This document shows, piece after piece, positions 17,551 to 27,185 of a stretch of 64,000 bases of DNA. The DNA lies in NCBI RefSeq assembly GCF_019443125.1, contig NZ_JAHYXK010000008.1, forward strand, positions 124,001-188,000. The letters run 5' to 3'. The stretch is from Pontibacter aydingkolensis. Its GTDB lineage: Bacteria; Bacteroidota; Bacteroidia; Cytophagales; Hymenobacteraceae. A model generated the notes under the pieces. The model worked only from the letters and a program-made list of their open reading frames with translations. It searched no databases and was not told the origin of the DNA. Position numbers and translations under genes: made by a program. Each line of letters opens with the position of its first letter. Position 1 is the stretch's first letter.

Positions 17551-18831
17551 TTAATAATTCCACGGATACAGGTCAGGTTCTTTGCCTGAAGTGCTCTTCA
17601 TGTGGAGTGGATGTACAGCCTCGGTTTCATCAAAATAAACAAAGGCATCGTAGCGACCTGGTATAACAGTAGGCACGTAATTACCGAACATTTCATATTT
17701 AGGATCATACACTACGCCTATGGCACGGTTGACAATTTTCTGCCGCAATGCGGGTACATCTGCCAGGTCTCTTGAAAGTATGATCTTATCTTCTGTGCTT
17801 ATTTCGTGCAGCATGTGCTCCCAACTACCCTCAACAGCTGGCGGCACTTCCATTTTCTGCATAGGCGCACCCCAAGATTTACTTGCAATTACACTGCCCT
17901 GGTAAGTGCCAAAGCCAACTAGTTTCACCTGATTCTGCCCATACTGTTTACGTGCTAGTTCGCCTATATTATACATCCCATCGTCGGCCATATCGGTAAA
18001 GCTGGCATCCCCTATGTGGGTATTATGCTCCCATACTATAGCTTTGGAATCAGGCCCATGCAGTTCAAGCAGCCTGTCCAGGGTTTCCATCATGTGGCTG
18101 TCGCGCACATTCCAGGAGCTGCCGCCGCCCCGTATCATGGCACGGTAATATTTCTCGGCGTTAACTGCCACCAGTGCGTTCTGCCGGGTGTTAAAATCAC
18201 TTTCGGGATCGTCGGTAAAAGTGCGGTGGTGCTGTATTTTCTGCAACATCTCAACCACTTCGTTCTCGCAGTCAGTAGGTACAAAGGCTGTGGCCCTTGC
18301 GTAGGTCTGCGGATCGCGGTTAAAGGGCTCAAAGCAGTTTATGGCCATTCTGGCAGCTTCAGCAGCCTGCCCATCGTTGTTCTCCAGAAACTTGAGAATC
18401 TGCTCCAGTGATTCCCACAAACTGTACACATCAAGACCGTAAAAACCGATTTTCTCGCTACCATTACGCAGGTGGTTAAAATCCCGCATCCATTCTATTA
18501 ACGCTGCTACTTCCCAGTTTGCCCACATCCAGGTTGGCCATCGCCTGAACACCTGCAGCACATCGGCTATCTTACTGCCTGATTTCTGATACCCTTTAAT
18601 AAAGCGGTTTACTGCATAACACTCCGGCCAGTCGCCTTCTACAGCCACAAAGCTAAAGCCTTTTTCCTGCACAAGGCGTTTGGTAATGGCTGTGCGCCAT
18701 GTATAATACTCCGAGGTGCCATGCGATGCCTCTCCTAACATTACAATGCGTGCATCCCCGATCTCCTCAATCAGTATATCTAAATCTCTTTCCTTCGTGA
18801 TCGGACTGTACTTTATAGATTTGTTTTCCAT
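17551..18831 (-). CDS. Erythromycin-esterase-like hydrolase
   Basis: A 426-residue protein of the erythromycin esterase/succinoglycan-biosynthesis (EreA/B-like) superfamily. Recognisable motifs are 'IVMLGEASHGTSEYYTWR' near residues 29-46, 'VAVEGDWPECYAVNRFI' near 62-78, and 'KAIVWEHNTHIGDA' near 260-273. These carry the conserved Glu and His residues of the active site. Residues 1-20 lack a signal peptide, so it is cytoplasmic. The superfamily is broad and most chromosomal members have not been shown to act on macrolides; resistance should not be assumed. It is convergent with the glucan operon and followed upstream by the DUF4197 gene in the same direction of transcription. Confidence 0.85.
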   Translation of the reverse strand: MENKSIKYSPITKERDLDILIEEIGDARIVMLGEASHGTSEYYTWRTAITKRLVQEKGFSFVAVEGDWPECYAVNRFIKGYQKSGSKIADVLQVFRRWPTWMWANWEVAALIEWMRDFNHLRNGSEKIGFYGLDVYSLWESLEQILKFLENNDGQAAEAARMAINCFEPFNRDPQTYARATAFVPTDCENEVVEMLQKIQHHRTFTDDPESDFNTRQNALVAVNAEKYYRAMIRGGGSSWNVRDSHMMETLDRLLELHGPDSKAIVWEHNTHIGDASFTDMADDGMYNIGELARKQYGQNQVKLVGFGTYQGSVIASKSWGAPMQKMEVPPAVEGSWEHMLHEISTEDKIILSRDLADVPALRQKIVNRAIGVVYDPKYEMFGNYVPTVIPGRYDAFVYFDETEAVHPLHMKSTSGKEPDLYPWNY

Positions 18832-18921
18832 AGTATAATAAGCTGGTATTCAGGCAATCTAGTAAATGGCAATTTTGCTGTATTGTACTTTTATTCAACA
18901 GTTTATGTTCCACAAAAAAAA

Positions 18922-18953
18922 GCACCCGCCTTACTTCTGAGTAAAACGGGTGC
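18922..18953 (-). terminator. Terminator after the DUF4197 gene
   Basis: On the minus strand, a GCACCCG/CGGGTGC stem with a TTAC/GTAA inner stem is followed by a run of seven T. It starts 25 bp beyond the DUF4197 stop. Confidence 0.8.
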
Positions 18954-18978
18954 ATAGCCTTGTAAAAGCCTCTATATC

Positions 18979-19710
18979 TTAAGACTGATTTTCTTTTGTA
19001 AAAACGCGGCGCAATAGCTCTGTCGTCCGTGCAATGGGGTTTTCACGAATTTCTGCCTCTTCCTGGGCTACAAGTATAAAAAGTCCGTCAATCGCTTTTT
19101 GCGTTGCATAGTCGTCCAGGTCCGGGTTAATTTTTTGTACCAATGGGATTTTATTGTATTGGTTAACCAGGTCTGCATAGTGCTTGGTGGCATTGGTTTT
19201 CTCCAGCGACTTTACCATAACCGGATTAAATGCATTGTACAATTGCTGCGATGTGGTACGCTTCAGGTACTGCGTAGCTGCATCTCTGTCGCCTTTAAGT
19301 ATAGCCCATGCATCGGCAATGGTCATTTGCTTAATGGCACTCACGAAAATTGGCACAGCGCTTCTGGCCGCATCTTCCGCCCCACGATTAAGGGTAAGTA
19401 TAAACTTATCTACCTCGTTACCCAAGCCAACCTGCCGCAAGGTGTTCTCCACGCGTTGTACATCCTTCGGAAAAGGAATCCGGATAAGAGAGTTTTTATA
19501 AAAGCCATCGGTTTGCGAAGCCTGGTTCGCCCCATTTTTAATGCCAACTTCCAAAGCCTGCTTTAAACCGGAAGCAACTTCCGTCTGGGTTACAGGGCCT
19601 CCGGTGGTTCCGGCCAGCACGCCATCTACAGTGCGCTGTATATCAGTTACCGTACAGGCAGAGGCACCAAGGGCTACAGCTATAAAAGAAGTGTAAAGTA
19701 GTTTTTTCAT
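18979..19710 (-). CDS. DUF4197 lipoprotein of unknown function
   Basis: A 243-residue DUF4197-type protein. The N-terminus is a lipoprotein signal ('VALGASAC', Cys19). The mature part is alpha-helical with the family's 'ALEVGIKNGANQAS...FYKNSLIRIPFPKDVQRVENTLRQVG' block and the 'DAWAILKGDRDAATQYLKRTTSQQLYNAF' block near residues 135-162. The family is widespread in Proteobacteria and Bacteroidota and has no established role. It is divergent from cinA with a 66-bp gap. No partner operon is visible. Confidence 0.85.
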   Translation of the reverse strand: MKKLLYTSFIAVALGASACTVTDIQRTVDGVLAGTTGGPVTQTEVASGLKQALEVGIKNGANQASQTDGFYKNSLIRIPFPKDVQRVENTLRQVGLGNEVDKFILTLNRGAEDAARSAVPIFVSAIKQMTIADAWAILKGDRDAATQYLKRTTSQQLYNAFNPVMVKSLEKTNATKHYADLVNQYNKIPLVQKINPDLDDYATQKAIDGLFILVAQEEAEIRENPIARTTELLRRVFTKENQS

Positions 19711-19776
19711 ATCGCTAGAACATCTTTAACTTGAATCAGTTTAACAGACCTACGCATAAATCAGACCAAAATATAT

Positions 19777-21036
19777 ATGAAAGCCGTTATTGCCGAAATT
19801 ATCACCATCGGAGACGAAATTCTCTACGGCCAGATAGTGGACACAAACTCCGCCTGGATGGGTGCAGAACTCTCTAAATTGGGCATTAGAGTAAATCAGA
19901 TTACCTCCATTTCAGATAATGCCGATCATATTACAGAGGCTTTGGATAATGCCGGAGCCAGGGCCGATATTATACTTATGACAGGAGGCCTAGGCCCAAC
20001 CAAAGACGACCTGACAAAAGACGTTCTGACTTCATACTTTAACACCACTTTAAAGTTACACGAGCCTTCGCTGGCAGATATTGCTGAGATCTTTAAAAAC
20101 CGTTGCCGCGAACTTACAGAGCTAAACCGTGAACAGGCATACTTACCAGCCGCCTGCACCCCTGTTCGAAATGTATTGGGTACTGCCCCGGGCATGTGGT
20201 TTGAGCACGAAGGCAAAGTATACGTGTCTATGCCGGGTGTGCCTTTTGAGATGAAGCACATGATGACGGATATTGTGCTGCCGCAATTAAAAGCATACTT
20301 TAAAACGCCAGAGATAATCCATAAAGTGGTTCAGACTGTTGGCATAGCCGAATCCATACTTGCCGCTAAACTGGAGAACTGGGAAACAAGCCTACCGCCA
20401 CACCTCAAGCTGGCATACCTGCCGCACCTGGGTACTGTGCGCCTGCGCCTTACAGGCCATGGAAGCGATGCAAAGGTGTTGGACCAAGAAATGCAGGAAG
20501 AGGTAAACAAACTACAGCAGATCATTCCGGGCTATATTTTTGCCTTTGGCGAGATAAGTCTGGAAGCAGCCGTGGGACAGATGCTAAAAGAACGAGGTTT
20601 AACCATTGCCACCGCCGAAAGTTGCACAGGAGGTTACCTGGCGCACAAAATAACAAGTATAAGCGGAAGTTCAGCCTATTACCAAGGTAGCGTTATTGCC
20701 TACCACAACGAAGTAAAAACCCGTGAACTTGATGTAAAACCTGAAACCCTGCAGCAGCATGGTGCCGTAAGCGAACCTACTGTAAAAGAAATGGCAGAAA
20801 ATGTTAGGAAAAAGTTCGGCACCGACATAGGGGTGGCTACCAGCGGTATTGCCGGCCCTGATGGCGGCACACCCGATAAACCTGTTGGCACGATCTGGAT
20901 AGCTTACGCTGACAAGTATAAAACTGAAACAAAACTGCTGCAATTTAACAAAGACAGGTTACTGAACATTGAGTATACAACGCTGGCCTTACTTAACCTG
21001 GTGCGCCAAAGTTTAACCGCAACCGTTGAGGAATAG
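19777..21036 (+). CDS. cinA: CinA, NMN deamidase/competence-damage-inducible protein
   Basis: A 419-residue two-domain CinA. The N-terminal MoCF/COG1058 domain (about 1-170) shows 'AEIITIGDEILYGQIVDTNSAWM' and 'ILMTGGLGPTKDDLTKDV', with ADP-ribose pyrophosphatase activity known in the family. The C-terminal PncC domain (about 255-415) carries 'TIATAESCTGGYLAHKITSISGSSAYYQGSVIAYHN' and 'VATSGIAGPDGGTPDKPVGTIWIA', the nicotinamide mononucleotide deamidase signature. It recycles NMN for NAD synthesis and is cytoplasmic. The glutamine-dependent NAD synthetase gene in this window (60.1-62.0 kb) belongs to the same general pathway. The gene stands alone and divergent from the DUF4197 gene. Confidence 0.95.
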   Translation: MKAVIAEIITIGDEILYGQIVDTNSAWMGAELSKLGIRVNQITSISDNADHITEALDNAGARADIILMTGGLGPTKDDLTKDVLTSYFNTTLKLHEPSLADIAEIFKNRCRELTELNREQAYLPAACTPVRNVLGTAPGMWFEHEGKVYVSMPGVPFEMKHMMTDIVLPQLKAYFKTPEIIHKVVQTVGIAESILAAKLENWETSLPPHLKLAYLPHLGTVRLRLTGHGSDAKVLDQEMQEEVNKLQQIIPGYIFAFGEISLEAAVGQMLKERGLTIATAESCTGGYLAHKITSISGSSAYYQGSVIAYHNEVKTRELDVKPETLQQHGAVSEPTVKEMAENVRKKFGTDIGVATSGIAGPDGGTPDKPVGTIWIAYADKYKTETKLLQFNKDRLLNIEYTTLALLNLVRQSLTATVEE

Positions 21037-21047
21037 GCTAAAATCCT

Positions 21048-21055
21048 TAACTTTG
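21048..21055 (+). promoter_or_regulatory. Probable -7 box for the E2 gene
   Basis: TAACTTTG is an exact TAnnTTTG box just after the cinA stop. It would give a leader of about 125 nt before the ATG at 21188. That leader contains runs of AAAGGA/TCCTTT in inverted orientation that could fold. Confidence 0.45.
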
Positions 21056-21187
21056 TCTGGGTTTTTAAGAAAAAAGAGTATTTGACAAAGGATAAAAGAC
21101 TCATTTACTGCTTGCTTCCTTTGTCTTTTGTCCTTTATCTTTTATCATAAAAGAACAAAAAAAACGATCAACTATCAACAACAAAAT

Positions 21188-22546
21188 ATGGCACTTGTAG
21201 AAATGGTTATGCCCAAAATGGGCGAAAGTATCATGGAAGGTACTGTACTTAAATGGCTCAAAAACGTGGGTGATACCATTGAGCAAGATGAGTCGGTGCT
21301 GGAAGTTGCTACAGATAAAGTTGACACTGAAGTTCCTGCTATACAGGGTGGTGTTTTAAAGGAGATACTTGTACAAGAAGGTGATGTGGTTGCCGTGGGT
21401 GCGCCTATCGCCATCATTTCTACCAACGGAGAAGACACAGGCGCTGCTGCTCCTGCTGCTTCCGAAGCTCCAGCCGTTGCTGCTCCACAGGCCACTGCGC
21501 CACAGGAAACAGCTGCTCCTGCTGCAACTGCCTCTTCTGCTGCTAAACTAGATCAGCCTGCATCTGGCCGTTTCTACTCTCCGCTGGTGCTGAACATTGC
21601 CCGCGAAGAAGGTATCTCGATGCAGGAACTGGAGTACGTGCCAGGTACTGGTAGCGAAGGCCGCGTGTCTAAAAAAGACATCATGGCTTACCTACAGAAC
21701 CGTGGCGCTGAACCTCAGCAGGCAGCTGCTCCGCAGGCACCGCCACAGGCACAATCACAAGCTTCTGCCGCTGCACCAACTCCTGCTGCCCAGCCACAGG
21801 CTGCGCCTCAGGTTAAGCCTGCTGCCTCTTACGGCGGCAACGTAGAGCTTATTGAAATGGACCGCATGCGTAAAATGATCGCTGACCGTATGGTTGACAG
21901 CAAGCGCATCTCGCCGCACGTTACCTCGTTTGTAGAGGCAGATGTTACGAACATTGTGAACTGGAGAAACAAGTGGAAGAATGAGTACAAGAAGCGCGAA
22001 GGCGAGAACTTAACCTTCACTCCTATCTTTATTGATGCCATTGCCAAAGCGATCAAAGACTATCCAATGATCAACGTGTCTGTAGACGGTGGTACCATTA
22101 TTCGCCACAAAGACATTAACATTGGCATGGCTGTAGCGTTGCCAAGTGGTAACCTGATCGTACCAAACATCAAGAACGCTGACCAGTTGAACCTGAACGG
22201 CCTGACCAAGAAAGTAAACGATCTGGCAAACCGTGGCCGTATGAACAAACTTACGCCAGACGATCTTGCCGGTGGTACTTATACCGTTTCTAACGTTGGA
22301 TCTTTCGGTAACGTAATGGGTACGCCTATCATCATGCAGCCGCAGGTGGCTATTATGGCCGTTGGTGCTATCAAGAAAAAGCCAGCTGTTATCGAAACTC
22401 CGGAAGGTGACCTGATCGGTATCCGTCACTTTATGTACTTGTCGCACTCTTACGACCACCGCGTTGTAGATGGATCGCTGGGTGGCATGTTCGTGCGTCG
22501 CGTGGCTGATTACCTGGAGAACTTTGACGTAAACCAGACGATCTAA
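21188..22546 (+). CDS. 2-oxo acid dehydrogenase E2 (dihydrolipoyl acyltransferase)
   Basis: A 452-residue E2 subunit. The start at 21188 (MALVEMVMPKMGESI) is preferred over an in-frame ATG 60 bp upstream, because the lipoyl domain begins exactly here. Lipoyl-lysine is Lys44 in 'EVATDKVDTEV'. An Ala/Pro-rich linker follows, then the E1/E3-binding domain (YSPLVLNIAREEGISMQEL...GRVSKKDI), a second Ala/Pro/Gln linker, and the catalytic domain from about residue 220 with 'SYDHRVVDGSLGG'. Such proteins form the core of pyruvate, branched-chain or oxoglutarate dehydrogenase. The MPKMGESIMEGTV start leans towards the branched-chain type, but this is not decisive. No E1 or E3 genes adjoin it. A terminator follows. 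Confidence 0.93.
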   Translation: MALVEMVMPKMGESIMEGTVLKWLKNVGDTIEQDESVLEVATDKVDTEVPAIQGGVLKEILVQEGDVVAVGAPIAIISTNGEDTGAAAPAASEAPAVAAPQATAPQETAAPAATASSAAKLDQPASGRFYSPLVLNIAREEGISMQELEYVPGTGSEGRVSKKDIMAYLQNRGAEPQQAAAPQAPPQAQSQASAAAPTPAAQPQAAPQVKPAASYGGNVELIEMDRMRKMIADRMVDSKRISPHVTSFVEADVTNIVNWRNKWKNEYKKREGENLTFTPIFIDAIAKAIKDYPMINVSVDGGTIIRHKDINIGMAVALPSGNLIVPNIKNADQLNLNGLTKKVNDLANRGRMNKLTPDDLAGGTYTVSNVGSFGNVMGTPIIMQPQVAIMAVGAIKKKPAVIETPEGDLIGIRHFMYLSHSYDHRVVDGSLGGMFVRRVADYLENFDVNQTI

Positions 22547-22595
22547 TTTTTGACAAAGGAGTTTTTTGAATTTAGGACAAAGGACTTAGAGTATA

Positions 22596-22626
22596 AAAGC
22601 CTGCTTCGGTTATCGAGGCAGGCTTT
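22596..22626 (+). terminator. Terminator after the E2 gene
   Basis: A perfect 9-bp stem, AAAGCCTGC / GCAGGCTTT, with a 13-nt loop and a following CTTTTTAG. Confidence 0.85.
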
Positions 22627-22826
22627 CTTTTTAGATGATCATAAAAAGCTGTCCCCAGTTTTTCTACTACTTTTCTTCCTGTTATCCTGGAAGAATCTTG
22701 TGCGAAGGGAGGTTAAGCTCTTACTACAACCTCCCCAACTATAGCTTTACAAATATCTTTTTCCTAATATTAAAAGTATAAGCTAAAGCTGCTACCTAAA
22801 GCAGCAAGTATAAACAACCTAAAATT

Positions 22827-23342
22827 ATGAAAAGTATACTTCCCTGGCTATTAGTGGCTACTTTCCTGTTTCTGGCCCTATACTTTTACTGGCAGAAAAA
22901 CGAGGCCGAAAGCAGGCTGAACATTGCCGATAACAAGGTAGCTGAGATAGATAGGGAGCTGAAGCAGGAGCGAACTGAGGCAGACTCACTGGAAGGTATG
23001 ATGCTACCACCCGACACCATGCAGATGACTACTCCGCAGAGTGCCGCTTTTGTAGATGAACTGGGCTCTCTGAGCCAAAGCGACATGCAGCGTCTGAAAC
23101 GCAAGGGCCTGCGCAACCCGGAGTCGGACCTGATGAATGACCTGAACCGCAAGCAAAGCCAGCTTATTCCTGTAGATGGTACCATGGGTGGCACCATGGC
23201 CATCCGCGACAGCCGCATTTTAAATGACCGCTACGCTATGGCTTACTATGAAGACGGCCACAACGGCGGTTACCTGTTGCTAAAGTATGAAGTAAACAAC
23301 GGCAACATCAACTGGAAGGTAGTAGATCATTCTAAACTGTAA
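22827..23342 (+). CDS. Unknown membrane-anchored coiled-coil protein
   Basis: A 171-residue protein that I do not recognise. Residues 1-22 form one membrane helix or uncleaved signal (ILPWLLVATFLFLALYFYW). Residues 24-55 are charged and heptad-like, probably coiled coil. The remainder is soluble and would lie in the periplasm, with a beta-rich end (AYYEDGHNGGYLLLKYEVNNGNINWKVVDH). The next gene starts 55 bp downstream and is likewise unknown, so the two may form a unit. The start region holds a palindromic AAGTATACTT, one of the window's over-represented motifs, which here encodes Ser-Ile-Leu. Confidence 0.7.
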   Translation: MKSILPWLLVATFLFLALYFYWQKNEAESRLNIADNKVAEIDRELKQERTEADSLEGMMLPPDTMQMTTPQSAAFVDELGSLSQSDMQRLKRKGLRNPESDLMNDLNRKQSQLIPVDGTMGGTMAIRDSRILNDRYAMAYYEDGHNGGYLLLKYEVNNGNINWKVVDHSKL

Positions 23343-23397
23343 ATTTCTAGCACAACATTTGAGCAGGAGAAGTATAAAGTATAAACCATTTACTAAA

Positions 23398-23994
23398 ATG
23401 ATGTTACTACACGCTATACTTCCCCTGCTCTTTGCATTTATACTTGCCGATACCAGCCAACTTAAACTGCAGCAGGACATACAGAAAGATGTTGCCAAGC
23501 TGCAGCAAAGCAATAGTTACTTTATCAGCGACAATACTTCCGAAACAGCATCGCTGCAAAGTATATTCAACGACCTGCAATTATTCGGCATGGTCTCTAA
23601 CCTGGACCTTAGCAAGGCAAAGTATAGCCAGCACCAGCAAGGGCCACACCAGATACAGCAATGGATATTTGACCAGGGACAGATCAAAAGTATAACTCAA
23701 CTGGAAAGCATCATTGCTCTTGATACGGTAGTTACCCAGCATTACCTGGAGAACCGCCCTCCTTCCCAGCATCGCATAACCAACAACTTTGTATTCAGGG
23801 CGTACCAGGTTTCTACTGCTACCGAGCCGGCAAAGCTTTTTTACCTGACAGAGTCAGAGCAAGGTTTGTTGGCTTACCACCTTGAAGAAAAACAGGCACA
23901 CATAAGCTATACTTCATCTAAAAACGGGCTCAACCACCTTTTGCCGAAGTATCATGCCGAGGTAGAGGCTATTTTAAAGCAAAGTATAAAGTAG
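23398..23994 (+). CDS. Unknown exported protein
   Basis: A 198-residue protein of unknown function. The ATG at 23398 is chosen because it opens directly on a signal peptide (MMLLHAILPLLFAFILA). A TTG 39 bp upstream would add a basic, repeat-derived N-terminus. The mature part is Gln/Ser-rich and mostly helical at first (QLKLQQDIQKDVAKLQQ), then mixed. No Cys lipobox or known motif was seen. It follows the coiled-coil protein gene and is probably cotranscribed. The gene is dense in AAGTATA copies (at least six). Confidence 0.65.
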   Translation: MMLLHAILPLLFAFILADTSQLKLQQDIQKDVAKLQQSNSYFISDNTSETASLQSIFNDLQLFGMVSNLDLSKAKYSQHQQGPHQIQQWIFDQGQIKSITQLESIIALDTVVTQHYLENRPPSQHRITNNFVFRAYQVSTATEPAKLFYLTESEQGLLAYHLEEKQAHISYTSSKNGLNHLLPKYHAEVEAILKQSIK

Positions 23995-24065
23995 CATTTT
24001 TCTGTAAAAGTTGCCCAACCGCCCCTGCCTCAATGCCGTCAATTTTAGGATTCAAGTATCCGTGT

Positions 24066-24149
24066 TGTCATTTCGAACACAGTGAGAAATCTATTTAGAA
24101 TTAGTACAGAAAGAGCTTTGAAAAGATCTCTCCTTTCGTCGAGATGACA
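24066..24149. repeat. Dispersed intergenic repeat (TGTCATTTCGA family)
   Basis: An 84-bp element with partly inverted ends (TGTCATTTCGA ... TCGAGATGACA) and inner AGAAATCT/AGATCTCT dyads. A related copy lies at 44470-44535 and a fragment at about 55391-55412. No protein is encoded. Confidence 0.7.
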
Positions 24150-24215
24150 GCTTTTGCTAGTGTTGACGGCATAGGAGGTCAAGGGTGGTTGTATTAGGTA
24201 CTGCAAAAAACAAAA

Positions 24216-24246
24216 AAAGGCCACTGCTTTTACAGCAGCGGCCTTT
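24216..24246 (-). terminator. Terminator after valS
   Basis: A 13-bp stem (one mismatch), AAAGGCCACTGCT / AGCAGCGGCCTTT, with a short loop. On the minus strand it is followed by a run of T. It lies about 20 bp after the valS stop. Confidence 0.85.
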
Positions 24247-24267
24247 CCCATACTTAAAAACTATACT

Positions 24268-26901
24268 TTACAGCGATGCTAAACTTTGCTCAATGGCATT
24301 GATCTTAGCTTCTGCATCAGCTTTTTTCTTACGCTCGTTGGCGATAACAGACTCTGGTGCACCGCTAACAAAACGTTCGTTGCTCAGCTTTTTATCTACT
24401 GAGATCAGGAAGCCTTTAGTATACTCCAGTTCCTTGGTTAAACGCTCACGCTCTGCTTCAACATCAATGTTTCCTTCCATCGGAATAAAGAACTCGTCGC
24501 CGGAAACGATGAAGCTGACAGCGCCTTCGATATTCTCCTCTACATACTGCACTTCGCTAAGGTTTGCCAGCTTACGCATAACACCAAAGTATGGCTCATA
24601 TTGATCATGGCTCATTACTTTAATAAACAGCTCGAGTGGCTTGGTATTAGGGATATTTTTAGAATTACGGATATTACGAACAGACCCGACAATGTTTATC
24701 ACACTCTCCATCTGCTCGACAATATGCTTGTCAAATTTATCCTTCTTAGGCCAAGGCGCTACAATCAGGTACTCTTTCTCTTTACGCTCTTTCAGGTCGT
24801 GCCAGATTTCTTCGGTGATAAACGGCATAAACGGGTGCAGCACCTTCAGCACATCTTCCAGGAAATCAACTGTTGTATCCAGCGTTTGCTTATCAATTGG
24901 TTGTTGGTAAGCAGGCTTGATCATCTCTAAGTAGTTAGAGCAGAAATCATCCCACACCAACTTGTAAACTGTTAGCAACGCATCTGAAATACGGAATTTG
25001 CTGAAGTGGTCTTCTATCTGAACAAAAGCCTCGTTAAAGCGAGAATCAAACCACTTGATGGCGGTTTCGTTCGGGCATGGCAGGTTCTCGTCTACTTCCC
25101 ATCCTTTAATCAGCCTATAGGCGTTCCAGATTTTATTACTAAAGTTACGTCCCTGCTCCACCAGTTTCTCGTCGAACAGCAGGTCGTTACCAGCCGGTGA
25201 GCTGAACAGCATACCCGCACGCACACCATCGGCTCCGTATTGCTCTATCAGATCGAGCGGGTCTGGTGAGTTACCCAACGATTTAGACATTTTACGGCCC
25301 TGCGCATCGCGCACGATACCAGTCAGGTACACGTTTTTAAATGGCATCTCGTTACGGAACTCGTAACCTGCCATGATCATACGCGCTACCCAGAAGAACA
25401 GGATCTCAGGGGCAGTTACCAGGTCGTTGGTTGGGTAATAGTATAAAATATCCTTGTTGTCGGGATCTTTAAAGCCATCAAATACAGAGATAGGCCACAA
25501 CCACGACGAGAACCAGGTATCCAAAACGTCTTCGTCCTGGCGCAGATCAGATAGCTGCAGGTTCTCGTTGCCGCTCTCTTTGCGGGCCAGTACCAGAGCC
25601 TCCTCAGCGGTTGTTGCCACTACATAAGAGCCATCCGGCAGGTAATAAGCCGGAATCTGCTGGCCCCACCATAGCTGGCGAGAAACGCACCAATCACGCA
25701 CGTTCTCCATCCAGGAGCGGTACATGTTCTTAAACTTAGGCGGATGCAGGCGAATCTCATCGTTCATCACCGACTCCAGCGCTGGGCCAGCCATTTTGTC
25801 CATCTTGCACCACCACTGCATAGACAAGCGCGGCTCTATTACAGCACCGGTACGCTCTGATGTCTGCAGTACGCTGGCATACTCTTCTACCTTAACCAGT
25901 AAACCGGCTTCCTGAAGATCTTTTACAATATTACGGCGTGCCGCGAAACGGTCCTGCCCTACATACAGCTGTGCCTGTTCGTTTAGCGTACCGTTGTTGT
26001 TCAGGATGTCGATGGTTGGCAGCTTGTGCTTCTGGCCCAGTTCGTAGTCGTTAAGGTCGTGAGCAGGGGTTACTTTAAGGGCTCCCGTACCAAAATCTAT
26101 ACTTACATACTCATCCAGTATAACCGGAATCTCCTTGCCCAGCAACGGAATGCGGACAGACTTGCCATGCAGGTGTTTGTAACGCTCATCGTTCGGGTTA
26201 ACGGCCACTGCTACGTCGGCCATAATAGTCTCAGGGCGTGAGGTAGCTACGGTTATATAAGTTGGTTCTGCTGCACTGTTTGCTACTACTTCGTAGTTCA
26301 GGTGGTACATTTTAGCCATCGTGTCTTTCGGGATAACCTCTTCGTCAGAAAGAGCAGTCTGGCCCTGCGGGTCCCAGTTTACCATGCGCACGCCACGGTA
26401 AATCTGACCTTTGCGGTACAGGTCTACGAACACCTCTATTACAGCCGCGCTTAGGTCGTCTTCCATGGTAAAGCGGGTGCGGTCCCAGTCGCAGGAAGCG
26501 CCTAGTTTTTTCAACTGCTCCAGAATTATGCCGCCATACTTCTCTTTCCACTCCCAGGCGTACTTCAGGAATTCCTCGCGGGTAAGGTCGCTTTTGTTAA
26601 TGCCTTTTTCCTTCAGCATAGCCACTACCTTTGCCTCCGTAGCAATAGAAGCATGGTCGGTGCCTGGTACCCAACATGCCTCTTTGCCCTGCATACGCGC
26701 ACGACGGATAAGCACATCCTGGATGGTATTGTTGAGCATGTGGCCCATGTGCAGCACACCTGTAACGTTTGGCGGCGGAATTACAATGGTATATGGCTCT
26801 TTATTCGGGTTAGGCTCTGAGTGGAAGAAGCCGCGCTGCATCCAGCTATCGTACCACTTCTTCTCTACTTCCTTAGGGTTATATTTTGTTGAAATCGACA
26901 T
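24268..26901 (-). CDS. valS: Valyl-tRNA synthetase
   Basis: An 877-residue class I aminoacyl-tRNA synthetase. The HIGH motif reads HMGH in '[15 protein letters not shown]' near residue 52. The editing (CP1) domain includes '[17 protein letters not shown]'. The KMSKS motif is exact ('[17 protein letters not shown]', about residue 535). The anticodon-binding domain follows, and the C-terminal coiled-coil arm (about 810-877, '[19 protein letters not shown]...[10 protein letters not shown]') is specific to ValRS. It attaches valine to tRNA-Val in the cytoplasm. It is transcribed alone with an upstream TAnnTTTG box and its own terminator. Confidence 0.98.
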   Translation of the reverse strand: MSISTKYNPKEVEKKWYDSWMQRGFFHSEPNPNKEPYTIVIPPPNVTGVLHMGHMLNNTIQDVLIRRARMQGKEACWVPGTDHASIATEAKVVAMLKEKGINKSDLTREEFLKYAWEWKEKYGGIILEQLKKLGASCDWDRTRFTMEDDLSAAVIEVFVDLYRKGQIYRGVRMVNWDPQGQTALSDEEVIPKDTMAKMYHLNYEVVANSAAEPTYITVATSRPETIMADVAVAVNPNDERYKHLHGKSVRIPLLGKEIPVILDEYVSIDFGTGALKVTPAHDLNDYELGQKHKLPTIDILNNNGTLNEQAQLYVGQDRFAARRNIVKDLQEAGLLVKVEEYASVLQTSERTGAVIEPRLSMQWWCKMDKMAGPALESVMNDEIRLHPPKFKNMYRSWMENVRDWCVSRQLWWGQQIPAYYLPDGSYVVATTAEEALVLARKESGNENLQLSDLRQDEDVLDTWFSSWLWPISVFDGFKDPDNKDILYYYPTNDLVTAPEILFFWVARMIMAGYEFRNEMPFKNVYLTGIVRDAQGRKMSKSLGNSPDPLDLIEQYGADGVRAGMLFSSPAGNDLLFDEKLVEQGRNFSNKIWNAYRLIKGWEVDENLPCPNETAIKWFDSRFNEAFVQIEDHFSKFRISDALLTVYKLVWDDFCSNYLEMIKPAYQQPIDKQTLDTTVDFLEDVLKVLHPFMPFITEEIWHDLKERKEKEYLIVAPWPKKDKFDKHIVEQMESVINIVGSVRNIRNSKNIPNTKPLELFIKVMSHDQYEPYFGVMRKLANLSEVQYVEENIEGAVSFIVSGDEFFIPMEGNIDVEAERERLTKELEYTKGFLISVDKKLSNERFVSGAPESVIANERKKKADAEAKINAIEQSLASL

Positions 26902-26938
26902 CTTAATACTTTATTTTGCTGCTTTTCGCGCTAAAAAG

Positions 26939-26946
26939 CAAAAATA
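26939..26946 (-). promoter_or_regulatory. Probable -7 box for valS
   Basis: TATTTTTG on the minus strand, 37 bp upstream of the valS ATG, matches TAnnTTTG. Confidence 0.45.
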
Positions 26947-26994
26947 GGCAATTTACCTTAAATTGTTGATCGTTAATTGTTGATTGTTATCTTG

Positions 26995-27185
26995 ACCACA
27001 GATTAATGGGGATTTGATTGATTAAAAGGATTTATGATCGTAAATGATCTGGTTAATCTGTGGATCAGCATCATCTAACCCATTTAAAATCGTTTTCAAT
27101 GAAATCTTTCTTGAAGATACTGGAATGCCCTGCTGTGGTGCATTTTAAATCTTACTAATCAATCAAATCCCCATTAATCTGTGGT
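26995..27185. repeat. Inverted-repeat element with perfect 29-bp ends
   Basis: The 29 bp at 26995-27023 (ACCACAGATTAATGGGGATT...) are repeated exactly in reverse complement at 27157-27185. They enclose 133 bp with no gene. Inside, a shorter copy of the same motif occurs near 27052-27066. No target-site duplication was seen. The right arm touches the stop codon of the pentapeptide gene (stop at 27186-27188). A related stretch, CAGATTAACAGGATTTGATT..., occurs once near 49345. It is either a MITE-like element or two opposed copies of a dispersed repeat. Confidence 0.7.

Noticed and set aside
17551..18831. Macrolide resistance gene
   Set aside because: Only superfamily motifs are visible; chromosomal members are diverse and there is no mobile or resistance context.
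22550..22744. Open frame of 64 codons after the E2 gene
   Set aside because: It runs through a perfect terminator hairpin and has low-complexity, repeat-like composition; no start signal.
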